DNA of 64,000 nt from Vandiemenella viatica (taxonomy: Eukaryota; Arthropoda; Insecta; Orthoptera; Morabidae), in assembly GCA_031002005.1 (NCBI GenBank), contig JARYHS010009186.1:252617199-252681198 (forward strand), given 5' to 3'. Within the stretch, counting starts at the first letter, position 1. Each line of letters starts with the position of its first letter. Under the pieces are notes generated by a model. The model did no database searches. It was not told the origin of the DNA and saw only the letters and a list, made by a program, of their open reading frames with translations. Below are positions 47,401 to 62,400 of the stretch, piece after piece. A program made the translations under genes and the position numbers.

Positions 47401-50400
47401 GCATTATTGTCACAGAATCAAATCATACCATTTTATGTTTTTCTACCCTGTTTCCAGACATTTTCTTCAACATCTCACCAAGGCTTGAATGGCACTGGTG
47501 AACAAGGGAGAAAAATGGGGGGGGGGGGGGAGGAATTCTGAGCACTGATACATTTATCTTCCAATTCTGTTGCTTCAAAATGCTTTAAGCAGTCCAAAAT
47601 AAATGAAAACATGATGGTACTAGATTTGTACTCATCAATTAATGTCCTGTGACTTGACTTGAATGTTCTATAGACTTCAGTGTGCAGGCTGCAGCTAAAA
47701 ATCAAGTACAAAATATCATTTTATTATCTCCATTTGCTTTTAGAGCAGATTATAGGTCTCAGTTTCTCCTGAAGTATGTCACAATATGAAGCACTTCTGA
47801 CAGCTGTTAAACATTTTTGTTAAATTTGAAGGATAGATCCTTGAGAATTCTGGAAGATGATCAGCACCAAGTTTTACACTGATAGCAATGTCTTGAATTT
47901 TTTTTTTTTCTAATACCCTGTGATGGATGCATGTTCTGACACTTCATTTTTGATTTCCAGTTCTAAACCCAAGTGTTATCACTTCAGATAATCTATTGAA
48001 AAAAATTATCTGTTTCTGATAATGTGAATAATATTGCTACTTGCTTGTACTGCATTGGTGCTCAATTATTGGTAATTTAGGTATATCCCCCCCTTTCCCC
48101 CATGCACTTAGGATAATTTAATGAGTTTTTTAATCAAGCAATAATCACATTCAAAGTTGACATTCTGCTTGAATATCATATCATTAACATCATTCTTCTG
48201 ACTTCGCAAACTTCACAAATTTGATCTAACTGGGGAACCATCAGACTTGTTAAGAACGGATTTCAATCTCCTTCACATATGTTGAAGGGTACACAGCATA
48301 TATGTGTGTGGTATAGTCATTTCTCAAAATGTGCCCTAGTTTTTTAGATATTCGCATGCAAATAAACAAAAAATTCTAAATGTTGGGTACTGCCTCAATT
48401 TATTAAATGGCAGCATGGTCTGTGCACTAGGGTGTTAGCTTCATAATTTTATAATCCAAGTTCTAATCCCTGCGGAATCAAATACTTTTATTTATTTTTA
48501 TCTTCAGAAATTGTTAAGCTTGATCTTTTTATTTTGTTAAAACTTCATTTACGTACTTTTATTGAGTGAAATAATATTTAAAACTAATCATATTACCTAC
48601 AATTCAGCTTCATTTTTTTCCCTGAAATTCTTTTTTTCATAATGAATTCACAGGTCTACCGGTGGATTTTCTTTTCTCAACACAAATTGGCCACACATCC
48701 TTGAAAACTTCATTGAAATCATACGTCAGGAAAGTCTCCATTCTTACATTATTTTTTTGTTAATAAGTTCTTTAAGTGCATTTTCAATTGAAATAGTTAC
48801 TATAATGTTATTTATTTCATCTTCATCGTTTCTTTACTTGTATATCATCAAGAGGCATTTTAAATGAAATACGTAGCATTGGGAAGATAGTTTTTTTCTT
48901 TCTTTCTTCTACACTCGATTTGTTCCAAGAACGGTTGCGTGTAAATGGTTGAAAATAAAATAGTAGGCCTACCCGTGACAAAAAAAAAAAAAAAAAAAAA
49001 AAAATGGAGCTCAACACGGAAATAGAAGAACAAGTGACAAATACTTAAAAAAAATTGCAAAATTCTTGTGTCAGATTCCAATTTACTAGCAGATACACCT
49101 CCTGACTTAATTTCATTGGGTATGGGCAAGTCATATTAGGAAGATATTGTTGATACATGGGACGAAATTATTTTTGGTGTATCTGTTATAAGCAATGTGA
49201 CTTGTTTTAAATTTTATTTTGCACAATATAAATGTGTAAATGAAGTTTTAACAAAATAAGTAAGTCAAGCTTGACAATTTTTTAAGAAAAAAATAAATAA
49301 AAATATTTGATTCTGTGGGGATTTGAACTCAGGTTAGAAAATTATAAAACTAATACCCTAACACAAAGACCAAGCTACCATTTGATATCAAGCGGCAATA
49401 ATTTACTAAATACCCAACATTTAATTTTTTTTGTTTATTTGGATGCGAATATCTCAAAAACTAGGGCGCATTTTGAGAAACGACTAAGCCACAGACATAT
49501 ATGCTGTGTACCCTTCAACATAAATGAAGGAGATCGAAATACGTTCTTAAAATGTCTGATGGTCTTCAAGTAAGACTCTTTTTCTCATTCTGTGTGGTTA
49601 CTATACAATATCCAAATATTAACTTTCAAACACTGAAGTACATTTGTGTATGGCCCTACAATAAACAGCATTGTTTCCATACTGAGCACATTGTTGTGGG
49701 AGAATTTGTACTCTTGAAACACCTAAGCCCGCAAAAGACATATTAAAATTAGCACTATACTTTTCTCGGGTGTCCAGCTGGATGGTGTTGAATAAACACA
49801 TCATTTTGACAGCTGGCTCTGCTGTCCTCGTGTGGTGTCAGACAGCTTCAGATGTTGCAAACTGTCCGTCACTGCCTGGGCTGACTTAACCACATATCAA
49901 ACTTCCTTATATACACTCAAAATCTAGGCTCACTATGACGCCCACTCCCTGGCATCCCGGATATGCTGGTGTCCTGCAATCCTGGCAGGCCTGTTCTGAT
50001 TTGTTGTAAGTGCTGACTTAATCTGCAGCACCCGAGTGGTGTCATTTGTACCTTTTAAATCCTGTTGTCTCATTCTTGTTGGAGATTGTCCAGGCTTTTC
50101 TCTGGTAGAGTCCACCATCACTATTGATGTTGTTATTATTCAGCCTGATTTCCCATGTCTCACTTATGACCAGTCCTATAAGGAACCCTGGCCGGCACCA
50201 CCATTTTGGAGAAAAAAAATGTGTTAATATGGCTACTTGCTTGTACTGCATTTGTGATCAATTATTGGCTCTTTAGGTATCCCCCGCCTCCCCCATGCAC
50301 TATTTTGTGCTTTTCGTCAAAGTCATGCTCAGCTATCACAGACTTTTAGGTGTCATTTATGCTTGTTCTGATGGTCTGGCCAACATAGATCTTGTTGCAT

Positions 50401-53400
50401 CCACATGGAATGGAATAAATCAGAGATATTCTTAAGCCTAAGTCATCTTTTGCTGAACGCAGCATGTCACACATCTTGGTTGGAGGCTGATTGATACTTT
50501 TTATCTCATACCATGCCAGCAATCTTGCAATTTTTCCTGACGTGTTCCTGGCATATGGAAAACGGCAGTGACAGCCAACTTGCAACATCTGAAACTATTT
50601 GACACCCCATGGAAGTCAGGAGAGAAAACAATCGAAACATTGTGTTTATACGACACCATCTGTCTGGACACACAAGAAGATTAATTTAATTTAATTGCAA
50701 TGGAGCACAGGCTCCGGTAGCAATTTCCCTACACTCCCATCTTCCCCCTATCCTGCAGCCACCTAAAATTGCCATCTTCAAATTTTATCTTTAAATTCTT
50801 TCAACGTTTTCGGTAAATTATTCATCATTTCTCTTGGTAACTCATTCCAGTCCCTGATACCCTTACCTAAAAAAGAGAATCTTCCCACACCCTTGTGCCT
50901 GAAATCGAGTGCCAGCTTGTGGTCATGGTCATCTTTTCCCTTCCATGCACTACTTTTCATACCTACTCCAATATTTTTCCGTGCCTCATCGCCAGTATAC
51001 GCCCTGTACACTCCCATGACCCTCCTCATCCTCCTCCTGTCTTGCAATGAATCTGATTTCAGCTCCTTTATCATATCACTGATTGCATTCTGCGATAATT
51101 TCCAGAAAACAAATCTAGCAGCCCTTTTGTGCACCCTCTCCAACTCCTGTATTTGATACATAAAATGATGGTCCCTTACTACACTACCATATTTGAGCAA
51201 TGGTATGACCAAAGTTTTGTAACCCAACTCCCTCACTTCTCTTGTACATCCCCTCATCACTCTCTGCAACAAGCGCAGAATTTTGAAACCTTTTCCTACC
51301 ACCTGTCCAATGTGTCCTGCCCAGTTAAGCTTGTTATTAAATGTAATGCCAAGATATTTACATTTCAAGTCTTCAGCAAGGAATTCTTTCCCCACCTTAT
51401 ATTCATAATTAACCTTTTTTTTAATTTGTGTATCTAATAAGCTGACTCTTTTTTGCATTTATCTCCATCCCATGTTTACCAACCCAACTAGATATCCTGT
51501 CCACATCACCCTGCAACTGTTTACTAGCCTCTATCATTTTGATTCTTTTATATAGCATTATGTCATCTGCAAACAATCTAATTTCAGATAGTAAACAATC
51601 AACACAATTATTCATTAGAATAATGAATAGCGATGGTCCGAATACACTACCCTGCGGCACTCCCATTTTTACTTATATTGCATCAGTATGCCGGGAGAGT
51701 CTCCACTCACACCTATTACAGTTTGTTGATCCTCTTTGATGCAGTTTACTAGTTTGGTGGTCTTTATTTTATCAAGATTCAACAACACAGAGACTCATCA
51801 CACAATCAGTTGACATACCCCACTAACTAATCACATGATATTCTAAATATTGCCACTGATCGCTACTCCCATTCCTTTGTTTTGCTTGAAAACATAGAAA
51901 GGTGGAAACCTTTATAAAATACCATGTATGTCGATAAGTCAATGGTAGAGCCAGATGAATAAAGTTTACTGAAAAAAAAAGCTTGTAGGAATTTAATTTA
52001 AATTAATTGTTACAGAGCATATACCCCAACGGCAATTTCCCTACACACTTAATTTGCCGGTTTATGTCCTTTTTTTTTCTTTAAAATAAAAATCTTAAAA
52101 TGTTTGAAGGCATTAACCCCATCACCTTCCTTTTGCAATTTAAGTTTTAATTTCAAATTCTTTCAAAATTTCAATATTCCACTTCCTAGCTCGCTTATCA
52201 ACAAAAGAAAATTTTCCTACTGCTGAAATCGGGCGCAGCTTTCACTTCCATGTACTATTCCTAATCCTCCTGTCAATACTTATCCAAGCCAAATCACCAA
52301 TACATGTATATGACACACCCAGCCCTCTTTTTGCTTCCTTGCCTCCTGTCTTTGAATGATTCCCATCCAACACCTTCTTTATCATATCAGGTATTGACTG
52401 CACAATGCGGTAATTTTTATGAACAAATCTAGCCAGACTTTTACAGTCATTATTTATGCCCCTACATCGTATTTTCCCACTGTATTCCTATATATTGGCT
52501 AGTGATATAATTTATGCAACTCAGATTTTATTTTCCATTAGCGATCATCCATTACATGTCCAGTACCAAATGTGCATTGTATAAAATGATTTACAGGGTC
52601 ATTAAAGAAATAAAAATGAAAACATCAAACTGACCAACTAAAGCACCACATTCCTTCAGCTTATTCCACAGCTCATTAGTTCCACCAAATTCGGGATGAA
52701 TGCAGGTTCCATGGCCAATTCGTTCCGGCTTAAGTTCAAGAAGCTTTCTTACTTCATCTTGATTAGGTACCTGTAAAAATAAATGTCTGGTAAATATTCT
52801 TCTCAATAGAAATGTCAAATGTTACAGCAAGACAGATGCTTAATTTAAGAACATGATGTCTTCAATAAGGTGCAACAAGAAGGAAATCAACAGTCAGCTA
52901 CATAACAACTTCTCACTTTAAAAAACTTATGAAGTCAATAAACACAAATATTATAATACAGATAAAATGCTAGTGACAATGATGTTAGTGCAACATAAAT
53001 ATCACACAACGTCAGCAGCAATAAACAACTACATTAAATAGGAATGAAAACAAAACAATTTAACTTCCAAAAGAATGTATGATCCAGAGGTAATTTCCCT
53101 AATTATCTCTTTTCAAAATTTCATGACTTTAGGAGCATTAGAAAGAAGGAAAACTGAAGCATTTGAAATATGATGAAATAATATGTTGAAAATTAAGTGG
53201 AAAGATAAAGTACAAAATTAATGTATTTTGAAAATGATGGGCAAGTAATAAAGTTTGTAGAAAAAAAGAGACAGGATGGTAGATCACATTTTAAGACTTG
53301 TGGGTTTGGTTAATTGTTTAGGGAAGGGAACCTTGTTTTCATTATGCTTTACACCTCATCAATATTGAGGTCATCAGAGGTGGCACAGGATGGGTGGAAA

Positions 53401-56400
53401 TGAACAGGCAGGAATTTTACCTAAGCCTTTTGAAGGAACCATCCTGGCATACACATGAAGTGATTTTCGGAAATCGTGGAAAACTGAAATCTGTATGGTT
53501 GGATGAGATTTCGAGCTTGTGTCCTCCCAAATGCAAGGCCAGGAGCATTACTGCTCATCCACCATACTCGGTGTGTAGGGAGGATTCTGACAGGCAAACT
53601 GTACAAGAAAACAAAGATCAGAATATGTAAATCAGATAATTGAGGAGGTAAGTTGTGATGGGTACATTGAGATGAAGAGATTAGTTTAAGAAACAGATGA
53701 AGGACTGGATCAAATCATTATTGAGATTGACAACAAGGAAGAAAAGTTGGTGATTACTGAACTGATTCTTAATTGAGTTCTTATCAGGTGTTCAGCCTGA
53801 TAAGTTATTCTGTGCACAACATTTCAACAGCTGCCTTCAGAGTTTTCATCCGGTGGAGTAGTAGGTTGAAGTAGTTACTGTGACAACATTTCACCAACTA
53901 TGATTGCATCATGATTTTTAATTATTTAATCAGCATCTAAAAAAAGTATGCAGGCATAAGAGAAAGCAATGAAGCTGTATCCAGAGTATGATAAGTTTTC
54001 ATTAGTCTTTAACTTCCAGCTGTCCGCAGTTTTTAAATGGTACATTTTTTTTTTCTATGAGTGCAATGTTGAGCACTTTCCTTCTCCTCCAAAAAAAATT
54101 GAATTGATTGTGATTCTTTATGAACAGTCAGATTTCATTTTAGGTGGAAAAATCAGTGTTTGAATGATAGGATGATACAGTTCAAGAGTTTCCAAATTAT
54201 TGTCACGTTTCCATTAATTCATTCAGAGAACTACTACATTTGCACAAAAATTGGCTTCATAGTAACTTCAGCAGAGGTCTGGATACTGGCCTTGGGAAAA
54301 TATCAGAAAGAGCATTGTTCCTGTGTCTAGCTGCTATCAAAGACGTCTCCATATTAGGATCCGCGGGTCTCAATGAAGACCAAACATGCATGCTCAATGG
54401 CCCTTCCATCTCTAAGAGTGGACCACAGACAGAACCACATAGTAAATATGTGCTGGCTCAGCATCTGTCTGTTGGAAGACCAGTTTAAATAGCTTCACAC
54501 CTGAAGAAGATGACAGAGCTAGCCACTGAAATACGAGGCGTATTTTTAAAGTAAGTTCCAAAAGGCTGTATAAAAGACAAGATGATATTTGCAAACCGTT
54601 TTTATTGCATTGCATTCCCCCCACTTCAATTACTTCTCAACATAATTGACACCATTATTAAGGCATTCATTAACATGTATATTTTATATAAAAAGTTTGT
54701 CATAGCATCACTGCATTCAAAAGAAATAAATGAGAGAAATACCCTCATTGCTGAATCCTGCCTCGTCCAATGGAAACCACTTCTGCACTGCTGTCTTCAC
54801 CATCATCATCGAAACGTTGGCCTGCCAGAAAATTTTTCAGGTGCAGGAAGAGATCAAAATCACTGTGAGAAAAATCTGAGAGAATTGGCAATTTGTTCCC
54901 ATCCAAAGTTCAAGATGAGGTCTTGGGTTCAATGAGCTGTGTGAGGATGAGAGTCATCATGGACCAATACAACTCCATCAGTCAAAATGACACATCTTTT
55001 ATTTTTAATTGCACGGTGCAGGTTCCTCAAAGTTTAAAAGTAGTTGTCTGTCTTAATGGTTTAGTCTTGAGGCAAGAATTTATGAGAAGGACTCCTTTTC
55101 TGTCCTAAAAAAAAAAACAGTTTACATGATCTTTCATTTCGACATTGCTTGTCTAAATTTCTTTTTCATTGGCGATGAAGTGTACCTCCATTCCATGGAC
55201 TGCTGCTTCATTTCAGCCATCACATGGCACACCGAAAGTTCGTAACCTGTCATGATATGGTCTAGGAACTCATCTTCTTTCTCAATGTAATGAGTGAGAA
55301 AGGTCAACGGGGTGCTGTGCAAAGTATGGCCAATAGAAAAAACTTATTTCTTGATGAAAATGTGATTAACACATTCCTCAAGCATTTCTATTTGAGAAAT
55401 ACATTATTCCGATAAAACAATTAGGACAGAAGTAATACAATGCAAATCGTTGGGTTACGTGCGGTATTAGCCACTGTGTAGCAGCCATCTTTGCCACGAA
55501 TGTGCTCTTCCTCAAGCTATACACATGTTAATTTTCAAAGAGCTGTATTAGTGGACAGTGTGGTTAGGTTGAAATGAAGCCTGGACAAGAATTACAGCTA
55601 ATATTCCATGGTGTATAGTGGATTTTGAGTGAATAAATTGGCTGCCATGCCGAATTCTGACCATGATTACATCACAGGCGGAATGAAACGTCTATTGCCA
55701 CTAATTCGGTAATATGTGTAACCGTGTTGTCTTTAGGTTGAATGGCAGCCTGGACCAGAATGACTACTAATATTACATGGTGCTTAGTGGGTTTTGAGTG
55801 AAGAAGACAGTGGTCATGACAAATTCTGACTAAAATTACATCACAGGGGGCTCAAGATGTCTATTAACGCAAAGTCAGTAATGTGCGTAACTGTATGTTT
55901 CGGCACAGACTACACCTTTGTTACATACTTTATGACTTTCGGGTACACTTTTCCTTAAAGAGTACTTGGCAAGGAAGCAGCTAGCCATATTTTCAAACCA
56001 AATTAACAGTTTTTTATCTACTGGCTGTATTTTGCACAGTAACTGGTCAATGCACTGGGAGCCAGTTTGGTTTTGTATTTCTTGATGAGTATCTTGGGCA
56101 CAATTTTTGGTAACTGTAATCGATCTGTCACAATGTTGTAACGAACACTCCATGAATTTTGTGTAAAGTGCAATGAAAGTGTAGAAATTGTGAACCTCCT
56201 GTCCTCAAAATTTTTTTATTGAGCAACACTCACCAAATCAGCATTGACAAGAAATGGCTTACCATTATGCTGCTCATCATGCACAGAGTCACGGCCGCTG
56301 TTGAACTTCCTTACCCATCTCCTGATCATTCCATCACTCATGGCACCTACACCATACACCTCATGAATTTGGCGATGAATGTCAGCTGGTTTGACATTTC

Positions 56401-59400
56401 TTGCATTCAAGAAATGGATAAAAAACCGTATTTCACACTCAGCGGTCTGATCAATTATCTTGAACATGTCAAATTGCCACGAACCACACACAAGAACCAG
56501 CAATCTTGCACTGCATGTATAAGTTGCATAGCAACTGGAGAACTGATAACATTTTGTTACAATCATAAACCGTGAAAAGTCTTCATTTCCTCATCATAAC
56601 ATATTAACTAGTATATGTAAAAAGGGTAATTCTTAACTAAAATCTATATTAAAATCCAACAGAAATTTTTCCCTCTTTGTTTTCAATTATTCTAATGAAC
56701 TTTTCACTACCGGTATGGTAAAAAAATTTAAATTATTGACTGTACAGACTCAAAAACTTGAATCTGTACTAAAAGTGTTTCTATACCAAACCACTCTAAA
56801 GGGGTAACATCAGAGATCCAACAAAGTGAACAGCTGCACTTTTTTCCATTCTATATCATGAGTATGGTAGATGCTAAATTACCAAATATATACTGAACAA
56901 TAAAGCATCACGTGAATGAGTATTAGAAATATGAGATCCAACTTTAAGATAATATTTTCAAGAACCAAACCTTCTGTGGAGACAGGGACTAGAGGGAAAG
57001 GAAAGAATAAGATAGCAATGCTGCTAAGTAGGACAGCCCACATTCAGATGCAGATTTGGATTCCTGATACTTAGATCTTAGAAAGCATCTATTATACAGT
57101 TGCCATAAATTTACATGCCCCAACTACAAGCTCTCAAGAAAAGTTGCCATCATAACCAGCCCTACTGTCACAGATATAAAATAGTTAACAGGCTACCGAT
57201 ACTAACTGAAGGTGGGTACCGAATTAGGTTTGGTATGAATTATGCTCTGATTACCTCAGAAACATCTCATGTTGTGGATGCAGTAAGATACATAAACAAC
57301 CAAATAATGACATTGTTGATTCAGTGTTAAATAATCTGGCCAGTTTACCCAGCCAGCTTATCAGATACTGACAAAAAAAGAAGACCAAATTGTTGTGGCT
57401 CATAGTAATGAGCAAGGATCTGCAGGAAAAAGGGAGAGGTGGAGGCAGAAAGAGATTCAGAAAACGAAATGCTTACATATTATATTTAATTAAATGGCAA
57501 TGGAGTGCATGCCCCGGTGGCAATTTCCCTACCCACCCATCTTTCCCCTTTCCTGCACCCACCTACATTTGCCCTCCGCAAATTTTAGCTTTAAATTCTG
57601 TGGTAATTTCCAGAAACAAATCTAGCAGCCCTATTTTGCACCCTCTCCAACCATTTGATATGCAAAATGTGGGTCCCATACTACACAACTATACTCAAGC
57701 AATGGTCTGACCAAAGTTTTGTAACCCAATTCCCTTACTTCTCTTGTACATCCCCTCATCACTCTCTGCAACAAGTGCAGAATTTTGAAACCTTTTCCTA
57801 CTACCTGACCAACGTGTCCTGCCCAGTTGAACTTGTTATCAAATGTAATGCCAAGATATTTACATTTTAAGTCTTCAACAAGCAATTCTTTCCCCACCTT
57901 ATAATCATAATCAACCTTTAGTTTTTATTTAGTAAATGAAGTTCAGAGACAAACTGCCAACAGAAGTAGGTAGGTGCACTATGGACAAAGGAGACCAGGG
58001 AAAAGCAGAGCCAAATAATATGTAAAAATGGGTCAAATGTCAAAGATCATACCAAATGCAACAGTTGAATATTGTGGTCCTTAGATGGCTAAGACAAAAC
58101 TATAAGAAGACATTTTTGATTCAGTGACTTTAGTTACATCTCAAATAACAGACTGTCTAATACATCCTCAACTGCTTTTGTAACAGTTGCGAGTGAACAA
58201 TTGGGGAGTATGCTTCTGCTATGAAGCTGTTATCCACAGAAAAGTTGGAAGAGAAAAGGGTAAGGAATGTACCTCTTCAGTTGAAGTATCTTCAATTGTT
58301 AACTTGTAAAAGGAGTGTGTGATGTTCCCCATACACTGATGATTATCTCTCAGGGAAAATTTTAGGTGAATTTCATTAACCAAGAAGGAGAACAGGATCT
58401 CAACTTAACACATAACTGTCAATGTTACTTCCCCACAATTGGTATACTTTGGTTTGGCAGCATCCAAGCTATATTATTTCTGAGATGTAACAGCTTTTAT
58501 AACTGTTTTTATTTTAGTAGAAATAATTAGTCAGATAAGTATGAAACAAGAAGTAACATTTTCTTTGGTAAATTTACCTCTGCACAATGTACAGCTAGTC
58601 CCAGTCCACATGTCCGAGCCTTTTCTAAAAGAGGCAAGAAATCCATTATATCACCAACATTCGGGTTACCACTTAGGTCAACACCAACTACTATGTCAGG
58701 ATACTTGCAGTGCATATTTATAGCCACTTCCACATTTTCCTCTGCATCTTCCTTTCCTTTACTGCGATCAATGGAAACTATGAGTTTTGACAGTATCTTT
58801 CTTGTAGCATTACAAGTCCTGTAAATGCAAAGAATGTGCATATTTTCACCCTTCAGAAAAAATTGATTCAATTATATTTTATATTTAAGCAATCATTTAA
58901 AATATCTACTATTAGCATTATTATTTTTTCTAATAATACTAATAAATCAAACAGCAATCTGATGTTCTCTGGTAAGGTGTCTCACGGAAGATCAAGTTCC
59001 AAGTTGAATCCCAGTCATGACGGATTTTTAAAGGGCCTTAAATAATCCTGAATCCTTAGTAAAGCTTGCTTTTCACATGTTATAAGTTTGCTAAAACCAC
59101 TTATGAGATTCATTTCCCCATTATTTGATACTTTGCCACCAAAATTTCGTTGTGTGAAGCATTGGACTTTTGCTGGAAGTTCTTTTGCTTGTGACAGTGA
59201 CCATGACTGGTACCAGTAATAATATATCAGTATTAGTAAACGTGAAATAAATTCATTTAAATTTTCTGAACTTGCATGATCTTTTTCGTATAACTTTAAA
59301 TGGTCGCCAACTCACTATGTGAGATTTAGTTATTTACAAAAAAGCAGTGGTCAATAGGGTGCTACTAAAATAACAATGTGCATCCTTCCAGACAATCACT

Positions 59401-62400
59401 TTGTTTAATGAGTTCTGCTTTCTTTTCAAAATAAGCTTGATCGTGTAAAGAGAATGGTATGAGCCAGACTTTGGAGGCAAATGAAAAAGTTCATGGCATA
59501 TGAAAATGCTCAAGAGAAAAACCACATCTCAAATAGAATAGTTTCCGTGCAAAGATTAAAAACAGTAGTAACAAGTAGGGAAATTTTGGGTGGCCAGAGG
59601 CAGATGGAGAGGCTTAGACACTACCCAGTCTCAATTAAATGGAACAGGGCTGGGTATACTGTTACTAAGATTGTGATGCAGCTTATGACCTACAGGCAAG
59701 TTCCTGCATAACTAACATTTATTTACGTCCACTTTTACTTCTTTTTTAAACATTTAAGATAAATTGTCAGAACTTCCCTCCACAACATTTCAGAACCAAC
59801 ATCCTTCAACAGTTCAAAATTACAGATTTACATCCAACCAAACACCACTTAACAATGATTTAGCAGCAACTTCAGAGTCTACTTCTCCTTCATCTGGTCT
59901 CATCAATCTAAAAGTCACTCAGAACTAAGATTTACTACAAATAAATATTAAAAGAAAAGGAGAAGAAAAAAACATAGTCAGTTCATAATCAAATTATCAT
60001 GCTACACCAGTAGGAAGCCAAAGAATTTTTTATGCAATAATCTTTGTCCACAGGCGTGCACCATGGGACATATGACAGATCTCTTATTCTCCGCCTCCCC
60101 CACCCTTCTTTTACTATACATTTTCTGGTAGATTATTAGCATTTATTTTTAATTTCTCTCAGATTAATAATAATTCAATTTATGTTTCAAGTCACTCGAT
60201 AATTTTCTACACTTACATTTTGTCATTATAAATTATATCTAATCTAGCATAAACCTATTTTTCCAACTTCAGATGTAAGAAGACTTCTTCAATTGTACCT
60301 TCTCATAACACACCATTCTATCTTTAAAACATAAGGCAACAACAAAGCTCATTGTGATCATATGAACTGTTACTTGCAGTTTAAAAATCTTTTTGTGTGT
60401 TTAATTGGTTTTGCATTTGGTGCCACGCTATTGCAAAATAGGTGGAACTAACAATTCTATTTCCAAAATTAATTACCTCACTAAATGTAATAAAGAAGTT
60501 CCAACATGAATTTCACATTTCTATATTTCTTCATAATTCGGACAACAGTCGAGTGGTATAGGTACCACCTTTAGACGAGACACTGATAGTTAAAATTTTA
60601 TAATTTAGTATAATATAGTATATCACTCAAAATTCAGTGCTACTGAACATTGAGATTTATCCTTACATTATTGATTTCACCATTTCTTCAATATATTCTT
60701 GTTTTGTCATAATTCCCTCAATATGTCTGGGTGTACTCCTAAGTTCCAAATATATAACACCATCATCTTCAAATTCTTGAATGACATCTTCTGTTGCTTT
60801 GCTTATTGCAGCAGGTGATGATGTCAGAGAATGGGCAACACTGAATAACTGAAAACATCTGCAAAAAGAATTTTTTAAAAAAATAAAAAAAATTAGTATA
60901 CACTGAAACAATACAATGAATATGCTGTAAACTAAAGGTACTGAAAAGTAAATTTAAATAAGGGCACAAAAAAGGAACCATCAATTATCACAGTAGGCAA
61001 CAGGATGACAAGTATTCATGAAATTAAAGACAAACTTACAGCAATTGAATTTTTGGCTTTGGTTTATAGTCAGCAGAAAAACCATGGCCTTTGGAGGAAC
61101 CATCCTTGCAGTCACCTGAAATTATTTTCAGAAATCCTGGAAAAACCAAAATCTGGATAACTGTATGCGGATTTGAACTATGATTCTCCTTAATGAAATT
61201 CCTGTTACCCACTAGACTAATTACATTGTCATATGGTATCAATACAGTTCACGAGTCCACATTTTTATGTTGCACTATCATCCAAACAATGTGCAATTTT
61301 CAACTATCAGGTGTTTCAAAAGTCTTCCACTAAAGAGTTCATCAAATTCCTTTGCAAATGAAGGATTAATTCCCAAAAATTTCTTTATTTTGAATTTTTC
61401 TGTGTCCTTATGTACATGCTTCATTTTTCCATCAGTGGTGTAACTCTACCATTTAGGCCCGTGGCAAATATATTGAATGAAGACCACAGAAGGATGGTCA
61501 AAATGTCGGCTACATGAATCATGATGCGGCGTCACCCGGACAGCCACGAATTAACTTCTTCTGTATCCTCGTCTGTAAATTGTCAGAATACATTCCCCTC
61601 CACTTGTCTTTCTAACATATTCACAGAAATTTCTAGTTGGGTAAATCAGTGCTCCTCCTGCATTGATAATACTCTTCATAAACCTAGTCCAACTACATAA
61701 TTTTAACCTCCCCTCAACTAGTTACCAAAAATAATCCATCACTCATATGGTAAAGTTAATTGAAAATACCTGCATATACTATATGTTTCATGTTCTCCCT
61801 CACCTGTCACCAAAATTTTTGATTATCTTATTATTATTGATTATCTTATTATCTATAATTGAAACCCTCCTGCCTCGAACTTTGGTAAGTAATTTTCTCC
61901 ATACACATAATTTCCTGTACCATTATTACAGTTGTTAATGTTGCCACAGATTCCAGTTATAGGGTTTGGTCATTCTTCATGTCTTAGTTAATCTCTAAAA
62001 ACAAATAGCAAATGAATTATGTGTACTTTTACACAAACTATAAATTTCACAATAACCCAAGACACAAATTTAAAATCTGAGAAAATTTACTGAAAGGAAT
62101 GTGGCCACCTAAATTTATGGCCCACTTTACTCATAAACAGTCACTGCACAAGAATCACAAAAACAAGTTGGAACACAGACGTGTTCAAGTATTCTTTGTT
62201 TTAACCTATTCATAGCAATTAAACATTCATTTTGAGACATCTAATAGTGAGCTATAGAGTATACATTGAATATAGAAACATAGTACATTAAACTAAATGA
62301 CTAACCATACATGGAACAGTTCAAATGCTACCAATGCAAGAACAATATGCATACTCATCCAGAGTCCTTTGATCACCATATTCGATGATACTTTCAAATT

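Larger units (their letters stand above)
48238..49563. repeat. Foldback element with tRNA-like sequences in both arms
   Basis: Arms of about 365 bp (48238-48600 and 49188-49563) are reverse complements at perhaps 75-80 percent. Each arm contains a tRNA-like stretch with A- and B-box-like motifs, so the two face each other. The 590-bp centre is AT-rich with an A-run at 48980-49003. Outer ends share ACCATCAGAC. No protein is encoded. It sits in ADAL intron 5. Confidence 0.85.
54534..56570 (-). mobile_element. Mariner element split by a TIR element
   Basis: The left end CGAGGCGTATTTTTAAAGTA follows TA and is mariner-like. The transposase N-terminus lies at 56484-56219. The middle and C-terminal parts lie at 55322-54560, separated by the 736-bp TIR element. 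The right inverted end is not found, so the element is truncated. Confidence 0.8.

Noticed and set aside
48409..48480. Functional tRNA gene
   Set aside because: A- and B-box-like motifs are present but the acceptor and anticodon stems do not pair convincingly. Treated as SINE-type sequence.
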